Counted from the stretch's first letter, positions 25,795-36,801 are shown. The stretch: DNA of 64,000 nucleotides from Cupriavidus campinensis (GCF_905397395.1 NZ_CAJPVH010000004.1:124001-188000), one strand, 5' to 3'. The notes: generated from the sequence alone by a model not told the origin. A program made the numbers and translations.

Positions 25795-26805
25795 ATGAAG
25801 ATCTGTATCTATGGGGCAGGGGCGATTGGCGGCTACATGGGCGCGCAGTTGGCGCTCGCGGGCGCCGACGTGAGTTTCATCGCACGCGGGCCGCACCTGG
25901 CGGCCATGCAGGCCAACGGCGTGCGCCTTCATATCGAGGGCGAGGAGCGCGTGGCGCGCGTGCGCTGCACCAGCGATCCGCGTGAGCTGGGGCCGCAGGA
26001 CTACGTGTTCATCACGCTCAAGGCGCACCAGGTGCCCGGCGTGGTGGACTTGATGCAACCGCTGCTCGGGCCGGAAACGGCCGTGGTGACCGGTGTCAAC
26101 GGCATTCCCTACTGGTACTTCCACAAGCACGGTGGCGAGTTTGCCGGGCGCACGCTGGAGAGCGTGGACCCGGGCGGCAAGCAGTGGCGCGGCCTCGGGC
26201 CGGAGCGGGCCATCGGCTGCGTGCTGTATCCGGCGGCGGAGATCGAGTCGCCGGGCGTGATCCGCCATGTCTACGGTAAGAAGTTTCCTATCGGCGAGCC
26301 GGACGGCAGCCGTTCCTCGCGCGTGACGCAACTGGCCGAGCTGATGGTCAAGGCGGATCTCGACGCGCCCGTGCGCGACAACATCCGCGATGAGATCTGG
26401 CTCAAGCTGTGGGGCAACCTCTGCTTCAACCCGATCAGCGCGCTGACGCATGCCACGCTGGACATCATCACCGCCGACCCCGCCACGCGCGCGCTGTCCC
26501 GCCAGATGATGCTGGAGGCCAAGGCGATTGCCGAGCGCTTTGGCGTGCACTTCCGCGTGGATGTGGAGCGCCGCATCGACGGCGCCGGCGCGGTGGGGGC
26601 GCACAAGACCTCGATGCTGCAGGACCTGGAGGCCGGCCGGGCGATGGAAATCGACCCCTTGCTGACCGTGGTGCAGGAGATGGGGCGGATGATCGGCCAG
26701 CCCACACCGATGGTCGATGCCGTGCTTGGCCTGATCAAGCAGCGCGACAGGATGGCGCAGGGCGGCCAGACTGCGCCGCCCGGGCCGGTAGCGCGCGCGG
26801 CATGA
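25795..26805 (+). CDS. Ketopantoate reductase (ApbA/PanE) family protein
   Basis: A 336-aa NAD(P)H-dependent reductase. The dinucleotide-binding start is KICIYGAGAIGGYMGAQLA; the catalytic Lys is probably in LKLWGNLCFNPISAL (about residues 205-220), and ApbA_C follows. The ATG at 25795 has a GAGGAGAC ribosome site. The family reduces 2-dehydropantoate to pantoate for CoA synthesis, and some members act on other 2-keto acids. The oxalate-type operator in its promoter suggests a role linked to oxalate use: either extra CoA supply for CoA-transferase chemistry or reduction of a C2/C3 keto acid. Both are inference. Confidence 0.82.
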   Translation: MKICIYGAGAIGGYMGAQLALAGADVSFIARGPHLAAMQANGVRLHIEGEERVARVRCTSDPRELGPQDYVFITLKAHQVPGVVDLMQPLLGPETAVVTGVNGIPYWYFHKHGGEFAGRTLESVDPGGKQWRGLGPERAIGCVLYPAAEIESPGVIRHVYGKKFPIGEPDGSRSSRVTQLAELMVKADLDAPVRDNIRDEIWLKLWGNLCFNPISALTHATLDIITADPATRALSRQMMLEAKAIAERFGVHFRVDVERRIDGAGAVGAHKTSMLQDLEAGRAMEIDPLLTVVQEMGRMIGQPTPMVDAVLGLIKQRDRMAQGGQTAPPGPVARAA

Positions 26806-26838
26806 CGCGGGAGAAATCCCCGGCGATGTGGTGATCTT

Positions 26839-26852
26839 GATATACCATATAC
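26839..26852 (+). promoter_or_regulatory. Oxalate-island operator, copy 2 (GntR gene)
   Basis: GATATACCATATAC matches the shared 14-bp motif at 12 to 13 positions. It lies about 200 bases before the GntR gene at 27052, consistent with autoregulation of that regulator. Confidence 0.68.
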
Positions 26853-27051
26853 GAAAGGCCGGACCCGCCCTTTTCTCACCCGTTCGGGTTCTTGACGCGC
26901 GATCATCGACGAAATTGATGAGCAAACCGCATGGCGCCATGCCAAACTGGTCACCATGCGTCCGCGCGTCAGGCCCCGGCAGAGAAGCAGGGCGGGACGC
27001 CGCCGGAGGCCGCCTCGGCCCCCGGGGCGCCGGTCATAGACGAGTGCATTC

Positions 27052-27768
27052 ATGTCCGCCCAAACACCCGAAGTCCAGCCCGCCGGCCTGACCCTGTCGC
27101 TGCAGCCGATCAACGCGGGCGCCAGCCTGCGCGACCAGGCCTATGCGATGCTGCGCCAGGCCATTGCCGATGCCGATATCTATCAGTCGCGGGAGGAAGT
27201 GCGACTGGACGAGCGCGTGCTGTCCGAGGCGCTGGGCGTGAGCCGCACGCCGATCCGCGAGGCGATGACGCTGCTCGAGCAGGAAGGCTTCCTGCGCACG
27301 GTGCCGCGCCGCGGCATCTACATCATGCGCAAGACCAAGCGCGAGATCGTGGAGATGATCCAGGTCTGGGCCGCGCTGGAAAGCATGGCGGCCCGCCTGG
27401 CCACGCTCCATGCCACTGACGAGGAAATCGGCAAACTGCGACACATGTTCGACAGCTTCCGAGACTCCACGCCGGCCGAGCACATCGAAGAGTATTCCGA
27501 CGCCAACATCGTCTTTCACCAGGCGATCGTGCAGCTATCGAAGTCGCAGATCATCATGGACGCGATCAAGAACATCTTCGTCCATGTGCGTGCAATTCGG
27601 AAAATGACGATCTCGCAGAGCGACCGGGCCGCGCGGTCGATCGTCGATCATCTGCGGATTATCGAGGCGCTGGAGAAGCGCGATACGGAGCTGGCCGAGA
27701 AGCTGGTGCGCCAGCATTCGCTCGATCTGGCCGACTACGTGGAAAAGAACTGCGACTTCCTGGACTGA
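27052..27768 (+). CDS. GntR-family regulator (FCD type), probable oxalate-island regulator
   Basis: A 238-aa regulator. The winged HTH spans about residues 25-90 (LRDQAYAMLRQAIADADIYQ; VLSEALGVSRTPIREAMTLL) and the FCD effector domain follows, with metal-ligand candidates in DANIVFHQAI and SIVDHLRIIEALEKRD. FCD regulators usually bind carboxylates. The gene sits between a copy of the shared operator and the first CoA-transferase gene, so it is the best candidate for the protein that reads the eight operators of this island. A stem-loop terminator follows at 27853. Confidence 0.88.
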   Translation: MSAQTPEVQPAGLTLSLQPINAGASLRDQAYAMLRQAIADADIYQSREEVRLDERVLSEALGVSRTPIREAMTLLEQEGFLRTVPRRGIYIMRKTKREIVEMIQVWAALESMAARLATLHATDEEIGKLRHMFDSFRDSTPAEHIEEYSDANIVFHQAIVQLSKSQIIMDAIKNIFVHVRAIRKMTISQSDRAARSIVDHLRIIEALEKRDTELAEKLVRQHSLDLADYVEKNCDFLD

Positions 27769-27852
27769 CTGCCGGCCACGTCATGCACGCCCCGTCGCCC
27801 GGCCCATGACGGGGCGCGGGCATTGTTCCGCGATGTGGCCGAATCTTCTAGC

Positions 27853-27886
27853 GCCCCAACAGCTTTACGGCACGTTGGGGCTTTTT
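27853..27886 (+). terminator. Rho-independent terminator after GntR gene
   Basis: GCCCCAAC (27853-27860) pairs with GTTGGGGC (27874-27881) around a 13-base loop, and TTTTT follows. Confidence 0.85.
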
Positions 27887-28098
27887 CTTTGGCACGTTTC
27901 TTTGGCACTTTTCCTTGGTTATTTGCCGATCTCGCAGGGGCGAGGGGCTGTCCTTGGAACGGCCTCTGCGTCATCCGCAACACCTCCCCGGTTCACACAG
28001 CCTCTGCCAGCGTAGGCACCGCAAGGCTTTATGCGCATTTGCTGCGATGCAGCGTCGAAACTTCCATGATTCGGGTTTAAACTCTCTTGCATCTTGCT

Positions 28099-28112
28099 GA
28101 TATACCACATAC
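28099..28112 (+). promoter_or_regulatory. Oxalate-island operator, copy 3 (first frc gene)
   Basis: GATATACCACATAC lies in the spacer of a possible promoter: TTGCAT (28087-28092), 17 bp, TACTGT (28110-28115). It lies 40 bases before the CoA-transferase start. Confidence 0.75.
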
Positions 28113-28151
28113 TGTATGTCAAAAGAGCGAGACACATATCAGGAGACGAGC

Positions 28152-29423
28152 ATGGCCGAGGCTACCAACCAAAGTCAGACCAGCACCATGGCGCAACGCA
28201 AAGCCCTGGACGGCATTCGCGTCCTGGACCTGACGCACGTTCAGGCCGGCCCCTCGGCTACGCAGTTGATGGCCTGGATGGGCGCCGACGTGATCAAGGT
28301 CGAATTGCCCGGACGCGGTGACATCACGCGCAGCCAGCTGCGTGACGTGCCCAACGCTGACAGCCTGTACTTCACCATGCTGAACAGCAACAAGCGTAGC
28401 CTGACGCTCAATATGAAAACGCCGGAAGGCAAGGCACTGCTGGAAGACCTGATTCAGCAGAGCGATGTGCTGATCGAGAACTTCGGTCCGGGCGTGCTGG
28501 CCCGCGCCGGATTCGACTGGGAACATATCCAGGACCTGAATCCGCGCATGGTCTATGCGTCGATCAAGGGCTTCGGTCCCGGCCCCTACCAGGACTGCAA
28601 GGCGTATGAAAACGTGGCTCAGTGCATGGGCGGTGCCGCATCGACGACAGGCGAAGCCAGCGGCATGCCATTGGTGACGGGCGCGCAGATCGGCGATTCG
28701 GGTACGGGCGTGCACTGCGTGGTCGGGATCCTGGGCGCACTGCTGCAGCGCGAGCATTCGGGGCGCGGCCAGCGCGTGGAAGTCGCCATGCAGGACGCCG
28801 TACTGAACCTGTGCCGCGTGAAACTGCGCGACCAACAGCGCCTGGATGCCGGCCCGCTGCGCGAGTACCCCAACGATCAGTTCGACGACCACGTGCCGCG
28901 CGCGGGCAATGCGTCGGGCGGCGGCCAGCCGGGCGCTGCGCTGCGCTGCGCGCCGGGCGGTGCCAACGACTATGTCTACGTCATCATCCAGCCGCAGGGC
29001 TGGGAGCCGCTGATGCGCCTGTGCGGCCGCGAAGATCTGATCACCGATCCGGAATTCGCCACGCCTGAAGTGCGTCTGAAAAAGCTCGCCGCGTGCTTCG
29101 GCATCATCGAGCAATGGACCCTGGGCCACACCAAGTTCGAGGTGATGAACGCGCTCAACAAGGTGGATGTGCCGTGTGGCCCGATATTGTCGATGAAGGA
29201 CCTGATCGGGGACCAGTCGATGTACGAGCGCGGCTTCCTGATCGAGCTGGAGCACCCGGTGCGCGGCAAATACGTGCAGCTCGGCTCGCCGATCACACTG
29301 TCCGACTCGCCGGTGAACGTCGAGCGCTCGCCGCTGCTGGGGGAGCACACCAACGAGATCCTCGAATCGCTGGGGCGGTCGCCGGCCCAGATTGCTGCGC
29401 TGCGCCTGGCGGGAGCGATCTGA
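28152..29423 (+). CDS. frc: Formyl-CoA:oxalate CoA-transferase family protein, copy 1
   Basis: A 423-aa class III CoA-transferase. It transfers CoA from a donor (formyl-CoA in the characterised enzyme) to oxalate. The ATG at 28152 has an AGGAGAC site. Family motifs are [35 protein letters not shown], the catalytic Asp in [11 protein letters not shown] and the glycine loop SGGGQP. Where the Oxalobacter enzyme has Trp48, this protein has Gln (TRSQLRD), as I recall for E. coli YfdW. It is nearly the same protein as copy 3 at 36860 and clearly different from copy 2 at 32378, so its CoA donor may differ. Confidence 0.88.
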   Translation: MAEATNQSQTSTMAQRKALDGIRVLDLTHVQAGPSATQLMAWMGADVIKVELPGRGDITRSQLRDVPNADSLYFTMLNSNKRSLTLNMKTPEGKALLEDLIQQSDVLIENFGPGVLARAGFDWEHIQDLNPRMVYASIKGFGPGPYQDCKAYENVAQCMGGAASTTGEASGMPLVTGAQIGDSGTGVHCVVGILGALLQREHSGRGQRVEVAMQDAVLNLCRVKLRDQQRLDAGPLREYPNDQFDDHVPRAGNASGGGQPGAALRCAPGGANDYVYVIIQPQGWEPLMRLCGREDLITDPEFATPEVRLKKLAACFGIIEQWTLGHTKFEVMNALNKVDVPCGPILSMKDLIGDQSMYERGFLIELEHPVRGKYVQLGSPITLSDSPVNVERSPLLGEHTNEILESLGRSPAQIAALRLAGAI

Positions 29424-29539
29424 CCCGAGGCGTCCGGCCCCGGCCGGTGCCTCGTCTCCACAGCCCCTGACGGGGGTCTCTCCATTCTCTGCTGAAAGAG
29501 CAGGCGCGGCACGCTCGCGCCTGTCAGAGGAGTTCTGCC

Positions 29540-30322
29540 GTGCAAACCTGGATTCGCTTCCGCCGTCCTGATGGCGACGCCGCTTATGGCCGGCTTGACG
29601 AGGGTGATGCCGACCGCGTCATCGAATGCGATGGCCCTGGCTATACCGATCCTCGCCCCACGGGCAATAGCTACAGCTACGCCTCGCTGGACCTGCTGGC
29701 CCCGTGCCAGCCGGGCAAGATCGTGGCGCTGTGGAACAACTTTCACGCCCTCGCGGCCCGGCTGGAGAAAGCGGTGCCCGTGCATCCGCTGTTCCTGCTG
29801 AAGCCGGCAAGTTCGCTGGCCGGCCCCGGCGACGGCATCCTGCGTCCGAGCGGGTATACCGGCAAGATCGCCTACGAAGGCGAACTCGGCATCGTCATTG
29901 GCCGCGAATGCCGGAATGTGCCGCTCGCCGAAGCTGCCTCGCACATCTTCGGCTACACCATCGTCAATGACGTCACGGCGAGCGAGCTGCTCAATGCCGA
30001 TCCCAACTTCCCGCAGTGGACGCGCGCCAAGGGTTCCGACACCTTCGGTTGCGTCGGTCCGGCCATTGTCTCCGGCTTTGACTGGCGAAGCGCCAGCGTG
30101 GTAACGCGTCTGGACGGCGTCGAGCGCCAGAACTACCCGTTGTCCGACATTGTTTTTTCGCCCGAGGAGCAGGTCAGCCTGCTGTCGCGGGACATGACGT
30201 TGATGCCGGGCGACGTGATCGCCGTCGGCACCTCGATCGGGGTCGGGTCGATGAAGGAGGGTTCTGTGGTGGAGGTGTCGATCCGCGGGATCGGCTCGCT
30301 GGTCAACCATGTGCGCGGCTGA
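29540..30322 (+). CDS. Fumarylacetoacetate hydrolase (FAH) family protein
   Basis: A 260-aa FAH-fold protein. GTG start at 29540 with an AGAGGAG site 7 bases before it. Fold marks are the KPASSL segment, YEGELGIVIGRECR with metal-binding acidic residues, NDVTASEL, and MPGDVIAVGTSIGVG. Family members include oxaloacetate decarboxylases, acylpyruvate hydrolases and 2-keto-acid hydratases. It lies between the CoA-transferase and decarboxylase genes, so a role in handling a keto-dicarboxylate such as oxaloacetate is possible but unproven. No operator copy lies directly before it, so it is probably expressed with the CoA-transferase gene. Confidence 0.84.
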   Translation: MQTWIRFRRPDGDAAYGRLDEGDADRVIECDGPGYTDPRPTGNSYSYASLDLLAPCQPGKIVALWNNFHALAARLEKAVPVHPLFLLKPASSLAGPGDGILRPSGYTGKIAYEGELGIVIGRECRNVPLAEAASHIFGYTIVNDVTASELLNADPNFPQWTRAKGSDTFGCVGPAIVSGFDWRSASVVTRLDGVERQNYPLSDIVFSPEEQVSLLSRDMTLMPGDVIAVGTSIGVGSMKEGSVVEVSIRGIGSLVNHVRG

Positions 30323-30436
30323 ACGAGCCAGTTTGCGAAGGCGGGAAGCTCGGTAGTTTCCCTTATCTGGTTGCGTAATTTCGGGGAAATGCTGCGGCGC
30401 ATCGACGAAAGTTCGCATCAGTGCTTGCTGAATACT

Positions 30437-30450
30437 GATATATCACATAC
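30437..30450 (+). promoter_or_regulatory. Oxalate-island operator, copy 4 (oxc)
   Basis: GATATATCACATAC lies in the spacer of TTGCTG (30425-30430), 17 bp, TACCGT (30448-30453). The transcript would carry a leader of about 140 bases before oxc. Confidence 0.77.
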
Positions 30451-30501
30451 CGTATTTGCCAAAGGTCGCTGCCTGTAGCGAATCGTCAAGGAGGAGACAT
30501 C

Positions 30502-30555
30502 GTGAAGTCCGAAGTAGCCAGGCGGGCGCGAGAACGACCGCTGAAGACACCTTGA
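30502..30555 (+). other. Possible 17-residue leader ORF upstream of oxc
   Basis: A GTG codon preceded by AAGGAGGAGACATC, the best Shine-Dalgarno match in this region, opens an 18-codon frame (residues MKSEVARRARERPLKTP) ending in TGA 47 bases before the oxc start. It lies on the predicted oxc transcript. It could be a regulatory leader peptide or the scar of a lost gene start. There is no direct evidence of translation. Confidence 0.35.
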
Positions 30556-30602
30556 AGCAGAAGTTTTCCAATCCCCGTCAATTTGTATAGAAGGATGCAA
30601 CC

Positions 30603-32336
30603 ATGGCAGAAGTCGGAAACGAGCTGCAGCGTCAGGCTGGCGAAGAACATCAGGCACAAACCGATGGTTTTCATCTGGTCATCGAAGCGCTGAAGCTGAA
30701 CGGCATCGAGAACATCTACGGCCTGCCCGGTATTCCGGTCACGGATCTGGCCCGTCTGGCGCAGGCCAACGGCATGCGCGTTATCAGCTTTCGTCATGAG
30801 CAGAATGCCGGCAACGCCGCAGCGATTGCCGGCTTTCTCACGCAGAAGCCGGGCGTTTGCCTGACCGTGTCTGCGCCCGGCTTCCTGAACGGGCTGACGG
30901 CGCTGGCGAATGCGACCACCAACTGCTTCCCGATGATTCTGATCAGCGGCTCGAGCGAGCGCGAGATCGTCGATCTGCAGCAGGGTGACTACGAAGAGAT
31001 GGACCAGCTGGCTATAGCCCGTCCGCACGCCAAGGCTGCCTTCCGCGTGCTGCACGCTGAAGACATTGGTGTCGGTATCGCGCGTGCCATCCGCGCCGCC
31101 GTGTCGGGCCGTCCCGGCGGTGTGTACCTGGACCTGCCGGCCAATCTGCTGGGCCAGTCGATGGAAGCCGAGCGTGGCCGCAAGTCGTTGATCAAGGTGG
31201 TGGACCCGGCCCCGCGCCAACTCCCTGCACCGGACTCGATCGACCGTGCCGTCGCGCTGCTGAAGAGCGCCAAGCGCCCGCTGATCCTGTTGGGCAAGGG
31301 TGCCGCGTACGCTCGCGCCGATGCGGATATCCGCGCGCTGGTCGAGAAGACTGGCATTCCGTACCTGCCGATGTCGATGGCCAAGGGCCTGCTGCCCGAT
31401 ACACACCCGCAATCGGCCTCGGCCGCACGTTCGTACGTGCTGGCGGAAGCTGACGTGGTGATGCTGGTCGGCGCCCGCCTGAACTGGCTGCTGTCGCACG
31501 GCAAAGGCAAGACCTGGGGCAAGCCGAAGCAGTTCATCCAGATCGACATCTCGCCGACCGAGATGGACAGTAACGTGGCCATCGCCGCGCCCGTAGTGGG
31601 TGACATTGGTTCGTGCGTATCGGCAATGCTCGACAAGATCGGCAACGGCTTTGCCAAGCCGGACGCCGATTGGCTGAACGCGGTGGACGAACGCAAGGAC
31701 AAGAACCTGGCGAAGATGGCCGAGACCTTGTCCAAGGATGTGTCGCCGATGAACTTCCATAGCGCGCTGCGCGCGCTGAAGGACGTCGTCAAAGCCAATC
31801 CGGGCATCTCGTTTGTCAACGAAGGCGCCAACACGCTGGACTACGCCCGTGCCGTGATCGACATGTACGAGCCGCGCAAGCGCCTGGACGTGGGCACCTG
31901 GGGCGTGATGGGTGTGGGTATGGGCTACGCGGTCGCTGCGGCGGTCGAAACCAGCAAGCCGGTCCTCGCGCTGTGCGGTGACAGTGCGTTCGGCTTCTCG
32001 GGCATGGAGGTGGAAACTATCTGCCGCTACAACCTGCCGATCTGCATCGTCATTTTCAACAATAACGGCGTCTACAAGGGTATCGACGTGAATCCGACCG
32101 GCGGCAACGATCCGGCGGTCACGATGTTCGTCAAGGGGGCGCGCTACGACAAGATGATGGAAGCGTTCGGTGGGGTTGGTCACAACGTCACCACACCGGC
32201 GGAACTCGAAGCCGCGGTGAACGAAGCCTTGCGGTCGGGCAAGCCCACGCTGGTCAACGCCGTCATCGATCCGGCTGCCGGCACCGAAAGCGGTCGTCTG
32301 ACCAATCTGAATCCGCAGAGCGCGGCCAAGAAGTAA
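30603..32336 (+). CDS. oxc: Oxalyl-CoA decarboxylase
   Basis: A 577-aa thiamine-diphosphate enzyme that converts oxalyl-CoA to formyl-CoA and CO2. Three domains are visible: the N-terminal PYR domain with the catalytic Glu in [17 protein letters not shown]; the central domain (about 200-330); and the ThDP/Mg domain with [15 protein letters not shown] and FNNNGVYKG. The length equals the characterised family (about 565-570 aa). An AAGGA site precedes the ATG. The CoA-transferase copy 2 follows after 41 bases in the same operon, giving the oxalate-to-formate cycle. Nothing suggests loss of function. Confidence 0.96.
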   Translation: MAEVGNELQRQAGEEHQAQTDGFHLVIEALKLNGIENIYGLPGIPVTDLARLAQANGMRVISFRHEQNAGNAAAIAGFLTQKPGVCLTVSAPGFLNGLTALANATTNCFPMILISGSSEREIVDLQQGDYEEMDQLAIARPHAKAAFRVLHAEDIGVGIARAIRAAVSGRPGGVYLDLPANLLGQSMEAERGRKSLIKVVDPAPRQLPAPDSIDRAVALLKSAKRPLILLGKGAAYARADADIRALVEKTGIPYLPMSMAKGLLPDTHPQSASAARSYVLAEADVVMLVGARLNWLLSHGKGKTWGKPKQFIQIDISPTEMDSNVAIAAPVVGDIGSCVSAMLDKIGNGFAKPDADWLNAVDERKDKNLAKMAETLSKDVSPMNFHSALRALKDVVKANPGISFVNEGANTLDYARAVIDMYEPRKRLDVGTWGVMGVGMGYAVAAAVETSKPVLALCGDSAFGFSGMEVETICRYNLPICIVIFNNNGVYKGIDVNPTGGNDPAVTMFVKGARYDKMMEAFGGVGHNVTTPAELEAAVNEALRSGKPTLVNAVIDPAAGTESGRLTNLNPQSAAKK

Positions 32337-32377
32337 TCCACCCCAGTTTCACCCTCTATTCCATCAGGAGAGCGATT

Positions 32378-33628
32378 GTGAACCTCCCACTCAACGGCAT
32401 CAAGATCATCGACTTTACGCACGTGCAAGCCGGCCCCGCCTGCACGCAGCTTCTCGCATGGTTCGGCGCAGACGTCATCAAGGTGGAACGCCCCGGCTCC
32501 GGCGACGTCACCCGCACGCAATTGCGCGACATTCCCGACGCGGACGCGCTGTACTTCACCATGCTGAACAGCAACAAGCGCTCGCTGACGCTGGACACCA
32601 AAAAGCCGGAAGGCAAGAAGATCCTGGAGCAGTTGATCCGCGAATCGGATGTGCTGGTCGAGAACTTCGGCCCCGGTGCGCTTGACCGCATGGGGTTCTC
32701 CTGGGAGCGCATCAAGGAACTGAACCCGAAGATGATCGTGGCATCGGTCAAGGGCTTCAGCGACGGCCACCACTATGAAGACCTGAAGGTCTACGAGAAC
32801 GTGGCACAGTGCGCTGGCGGTGCCGCGTCGACCACCGGTTTCTGGGACGGCCCGCCGACCGTGTCGGCCGCCGCCCTGGGTGACTCGAACACCGGCATGC
32901 ACCTGGCCATCGGCATCCTGACCGCGATCATCGGCCGCCAGCAGACCGGCCAGGGTCAGAAGGTTGCCGTATCGATGCAGGACGCCGTGCTGAATCTGTG
33001 CCGCGTGAAGCTGCGCGACCAGCAGCGACTGGACCGCCAGGGCTATCTGGAAGAGTATCCCCAGTATCCGCACGGCACGTTCAGCGACGTGGTGCCCCGT
33101 GGTGGCAACGCCGGCGGTGGCGGCCAGCCGGGCTGGGTGCTGAAGTGCAAGGGTTGGGAGACCGATCCCAACGCCTATATCTACTTCACCATCCAGGGCC
33201 ACGCCTGGGAGCCGATCTGCAAGGCACTGGGCAAGGAAGAGTGGATCAGCGATCCGAACTACAACACGCCCAAGGGCCGTCAGCCGCATATCTTCGAAAT
33301 CTTCAAGACCATCGAAGAATGGCTTGCCGACAAGACCAAGTACGAGGCGGTGGACATCCTGCGCAAGTTCGATATTCCCTGCTCGCCGGTGCTGTCAATG
33401 AAGGAAATCGCGGCGGATGAATCGCTGCGCAAGAGCGGTTCGATCGTGGAAGTCCCGCACAAGGAACGTGGCACCTACCTGACCGTGGGCAGCCCGATCA
33501 AGTTCTCGGCCATGAAGCCGGAAATCACCGGTTCGCCGCTGCTGGGCGAGCACAGCGAGGAAGTGCTGGCCAGCCTGGGCTATGCCGCCGAGGAGATCTC
33601 CCGTCTGCGTGAGTCGCAGGTGATCTGA
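32378..33628 (+). CDS. frc: Formyl-CoA:oxalate CoA-transferase, copy 2 (oxc-linked)
   Basis: A 416-aa class III CoA-transferase. GTG start with a CAGGAGAG site. Of the three copies this most resembles the Oxalobacter Frc: [21 protein letters not shown], catalytic Asp in [11 protein letters not shown], and an intact glycine loop [11 protein letters not shown] followed by LKCKGWETD. The position of Trp48 is Gln (TRTQLRD). It most likely performs the classic step, formyl-CoA plus oxalate giving formate and oxalyl-CoA, feeding the decarboxylase 41 bases upstream. Confidence 0.94.
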   Translation: MNLPLNGIKIIDFTHVQAGPACTQLLAWFGADVIKVERPGSGDVTRTQLRDIPDADALYFTMLNSNKRSLTLDTKKPEGKKILEQLIRESDVLVENFGPGALDRMGFSWERIKELNPKMIVASVKGFSDGHHYEDLKVYENVAQCAGGAASTTGFWDGPPTVSAAALGDSNTGMHLAIGILTAIIGRQQTGQGQKVAVSMQDAVLNLCRVKLRDQQRLDRQGYLEEYPQYPHGTFSDVVPRGGNAGGGGQPGWVLKCKGWETDPNAYIYFTIQGHAWEPICKALGKEEWISDPNYNTPKGRQPHIFEIFKTIEEWLADKTKYEAVDILRKFDIPCSPVLSMKEIAADESLRKSGSIVEVPHKERGTYLTVGSPIKFSAMKPEITGSPLLGEHSEEVLASLGYAAEEISRLRESQVI

Positions 33629-33847
33629 GCCAGGCGCCAGCACTGCCAGCGCCCAATGTGACAGCGGGTCACACCTGGAGCGCCGGGGAATGCGTAGACG
33701 GGACGTAACGCACCCTGGCGCTTCATGGTTTGGACGCCAAGCTGAGGGACCGGCATGGCCGACGGTGCCACAATGACAGCCCGGACCCCTGGTGGCGAAC
33801 CTCGCCACCCTCCCATTCGCCTGGAAAGCTCAGGAAAGACCAAGACC

Positions 33848-34294
33848 ATGCAGACCGCGATCGACTATGAACAGCTGGTGTCGGCCATCGGCGACGCCGT
33901 GATCATCTCCGGCGCCGACGGTGCCATCACGTTATGGAACCCGGCCGCCGAGTACATGTTCGGCTACACCCGGGAGGAGGCCCTGGGCAAGTCGCTGGAT
34001 CTGATTATTCCCGAGCGCCTGCGTGCGCGCCACTGGGAGGGCTACGACAAGACCATGGCAACGGGCCAGACCCGCTACGGCCATGACTTGCTCAAGGTCC
34101 CGGCGATCAACAAGAACGGCGAAGCGATGTCGATCGCTTTTACCGTGGCGCTGCTGCACGGGCAGGGCGGGGAAATCACCGGCATCGTGGCGGTGATCCG
34201 TGACGAGACCGTGCGCTTCCAGGAAGAGCGGGCGCTGCGCAAGCGCATCACGGAACTGGAAGCCAGGACGGGCGCCGAGGCCGGAGCCGGCTGA
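33848..34294 (+). CDS. Stand-alone PAS-domain protein
   Basis: A 148-aa protein that is almost wholly one PAS domain (YEQLVSAIGDAVIISGADGA, WNPAAEYMFGYTREEALGKS) with a short charged C-terminal helix. ATG 33848 has an AGGAAAGA site; the upstream frame is not used. No output domain is present, so it must signal through a partner or bind a ligand such as heme or flavin. It lies 219 bases behind the oxc-frc pair and ends at a bidirectional terminator. Confidence 0.86.
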   Translation: MQTAIDYEQLVSAIGDAVIISGADGAITLWNPAAEYMFGYTREEALGKSLDLIIPERLRARHWEGYDKTMATGQTRYGHDLLKVPAINKNGEAMSIAFTVALLHGQGGEITGIVAVIRDETVRFQEERALRKRITELEARTGAEAGAG

Positions 34295-34331
34295 CTCACC
34301 GGACGCAGTTGCAGCATGGCGCAGGAACGAT

Positions 34332-34360
34332 AAGGCCGGGCGATTCTCCCGGCCTTTTCC
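34332..34360. terminator. Bidirectional terminator between PAS and sucD-like genes
   Basis: AAGGCCGGG (34332-34340) and CCCGGCCTT (34348-34356) form a 9-bp stem around 7 bases, with T's after it. It separates two convergent genes. Confidence 0.85.
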
Positions 34361-34370
34361 GTTTCTACGT

Positions 34371-35294
34371 TCACGCGCTGGCCAACGCCAGGTTTCGTGT
34401 GAGCGGGGCGCGTTCCGATGCCTGCTTCATTGCCGCCGCCATGGTCGCACCCAGCTCCGCTGGCGACCCGGCGACATGGATGCCGGCTTCGCGCATGGCG
34501 TTGACCTTCGCTTCCGCCGTGCCCGTCCCGCCCGAGATGATCGCGCCGGCGTGCCCCATGCGGCGTCCCGGCGGCGCCGTGGTGCCGGCGATAAAGCCCA
34601 CCACCGGTTTGCGCCTGTGCGCATCGCGCAGAAACTGGGCTGCCTCTTCCTCCGCCGATCCGCCAATCTCGCCGATCATGATGATGCCTTCGGTCCTGTC
34701 GTCGGCCAGGAACATCTCCAGGCAGTCGATGAAGTCGGTGCCGTTCACCGGATCGCCGCCGATGCCGATGCAGGTCGATTGCCCCAGTCCGGCCGCCGTG
34801 GTCTGCGCCACGGCCTCATAAGTCAGCGTGCCCGAGCGCGACACCACGCCGATCTTGCCCGGTGTATGGATGTGGCCGGGCATGATGCCGATCTTGCATT
34901 GCCCCGGCGTGATTATCCCCGGACAATTCGGGCCAACCAGGCGGCTGCCGGACCCCGACAGCGCACGCTTGACCCGCACCATGTCCATCACGGGAATGCC
35001 TTCGGTGATGCAGACGATCAGCGCGATGCCGGCATCGACCGCTTCCAGGATGGCATCGGCGGCGAACGGTGGCGGCACATAGATGACCGAGGCGTCGGCG
35101 CCTGTGGCATTGGCGGCAGCGGCCACGGTATCGAAGACCGGGAGGCCCAGGTGCGATTCACCGCCCTTGCCGGGCGTGACGCCGCCCACCATCTTCGTGC
35201 CATAGGCCAGTGCCTGTGCCGAATGGAATGTGCCTTGTGCGCCGGTAAAGCCCTGGCAGATCACGCGGGTGTCTTTGTCGATCAGCACGGCCAT
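34371..35294 (-). CDS. sucD: Succinate-CoA ligase alpha-subunit-like protein
   Basis: A 307-aa protein. Very close to SucD along its length: [20 protein letters not shown] (CoA binding), GGVTPGKGG, and the phospho-His loop [13 protein letters not shown]. The ATG at 35294 begins one base after the stop of the beta-subunit gene, so the subunits are coupled. The usual reaction is succinate + CoA + ATP to succinyl-CoA. In this place it could make succinyl-CoA as a donor for oxalate CoA-transfer, or run backwards to save ATP. A malate-CoA ligase role is a weaker alternative. A housekeeping sucCD pair is expected elsewhere. Confidence 0.86.
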   Translation of the reverse strand: MAVLIDKDTRVICQGFTGAQGTFHSAQALAYGTKMVGGVTPGKGGESHLGLPVFDTVAAAANATGADASVIYVPPPFAADAILEAVDAGIALIVCITEGIPVMDMVRVKRALSGSGSRLVGPNCPGIITPGQCKIGIMPGHIHTPGKIGVVSRSGTLTYEAVAQTTAAGLGQSTCIGIGGDPVNGTDFIDCLEMFLADDRTEGIIMIGEIGGSAEEEAAQFLRDAHRRKPVVGFIAGTTAPPGRRMGHAGAIISGGTGTAEAKVNAMREAGIHVAGSPAELGATMAAAMKQASERAPLTRNLALASA

Positions 35295-35295
35295 T

Positions 35296-36510
<1,215 letters not shown>

Positions 36511-36586
36511 GTGTCTCCTCGGTTGAAAAGCGCCGCGGGCCGCAGGTCGGGACCCGCCTGTTCAGTTTTTCGCAGCGTAAAATATG

Positions 36587-36600
36587 ATATGTAATATATC
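36587..36600 (-). promoter_or_regulatory. Oxalate-island operator, copy 5 (sucCD-like operon)
   Basis: On the minus strand it reads GATATATTACATAT, 12 of 14 matches to the motif, and runs into TATCAT, a possible -10, in the same arrangement as at the other promoters. Confidence 0.66.
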
Positions 36601-36801
36601 AGTAATAAAATCAAGCCGAAACGGGTGCGAGCTGAATTGCGCAAAAGGGATGTCCGCGCTGACAAGGCCATCGCATCAATAGAGCAAGATTGATCGCAAA
36701 GCCTTCTATGTTGCGGGTTAACGCTGGTGTATGCCGCAGGATCTATTGCGATGCGGAATGAAAAGTCTGAACCGCGCTGCATTTTCTTCTTGTTGTGGCG
36801 T

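Larger units (their letters stand above)
27769..28151. other. Intergenic region between GntR and first frc genes
   Basis: The 383-base gap contains a GC inverted repeat without a T-run (27789-27810), a rho-independent terminator (27853-27886), and the operator/promoter of the CoA-transferase gene (28087-28115). No convincing ORF is seen. Confidence 0.7.

Noticed and set aside
27789-27810. GC inverted repeat behind the GntR gene
   Set aside because: No T-run follows it; the better terminator is at 27853.
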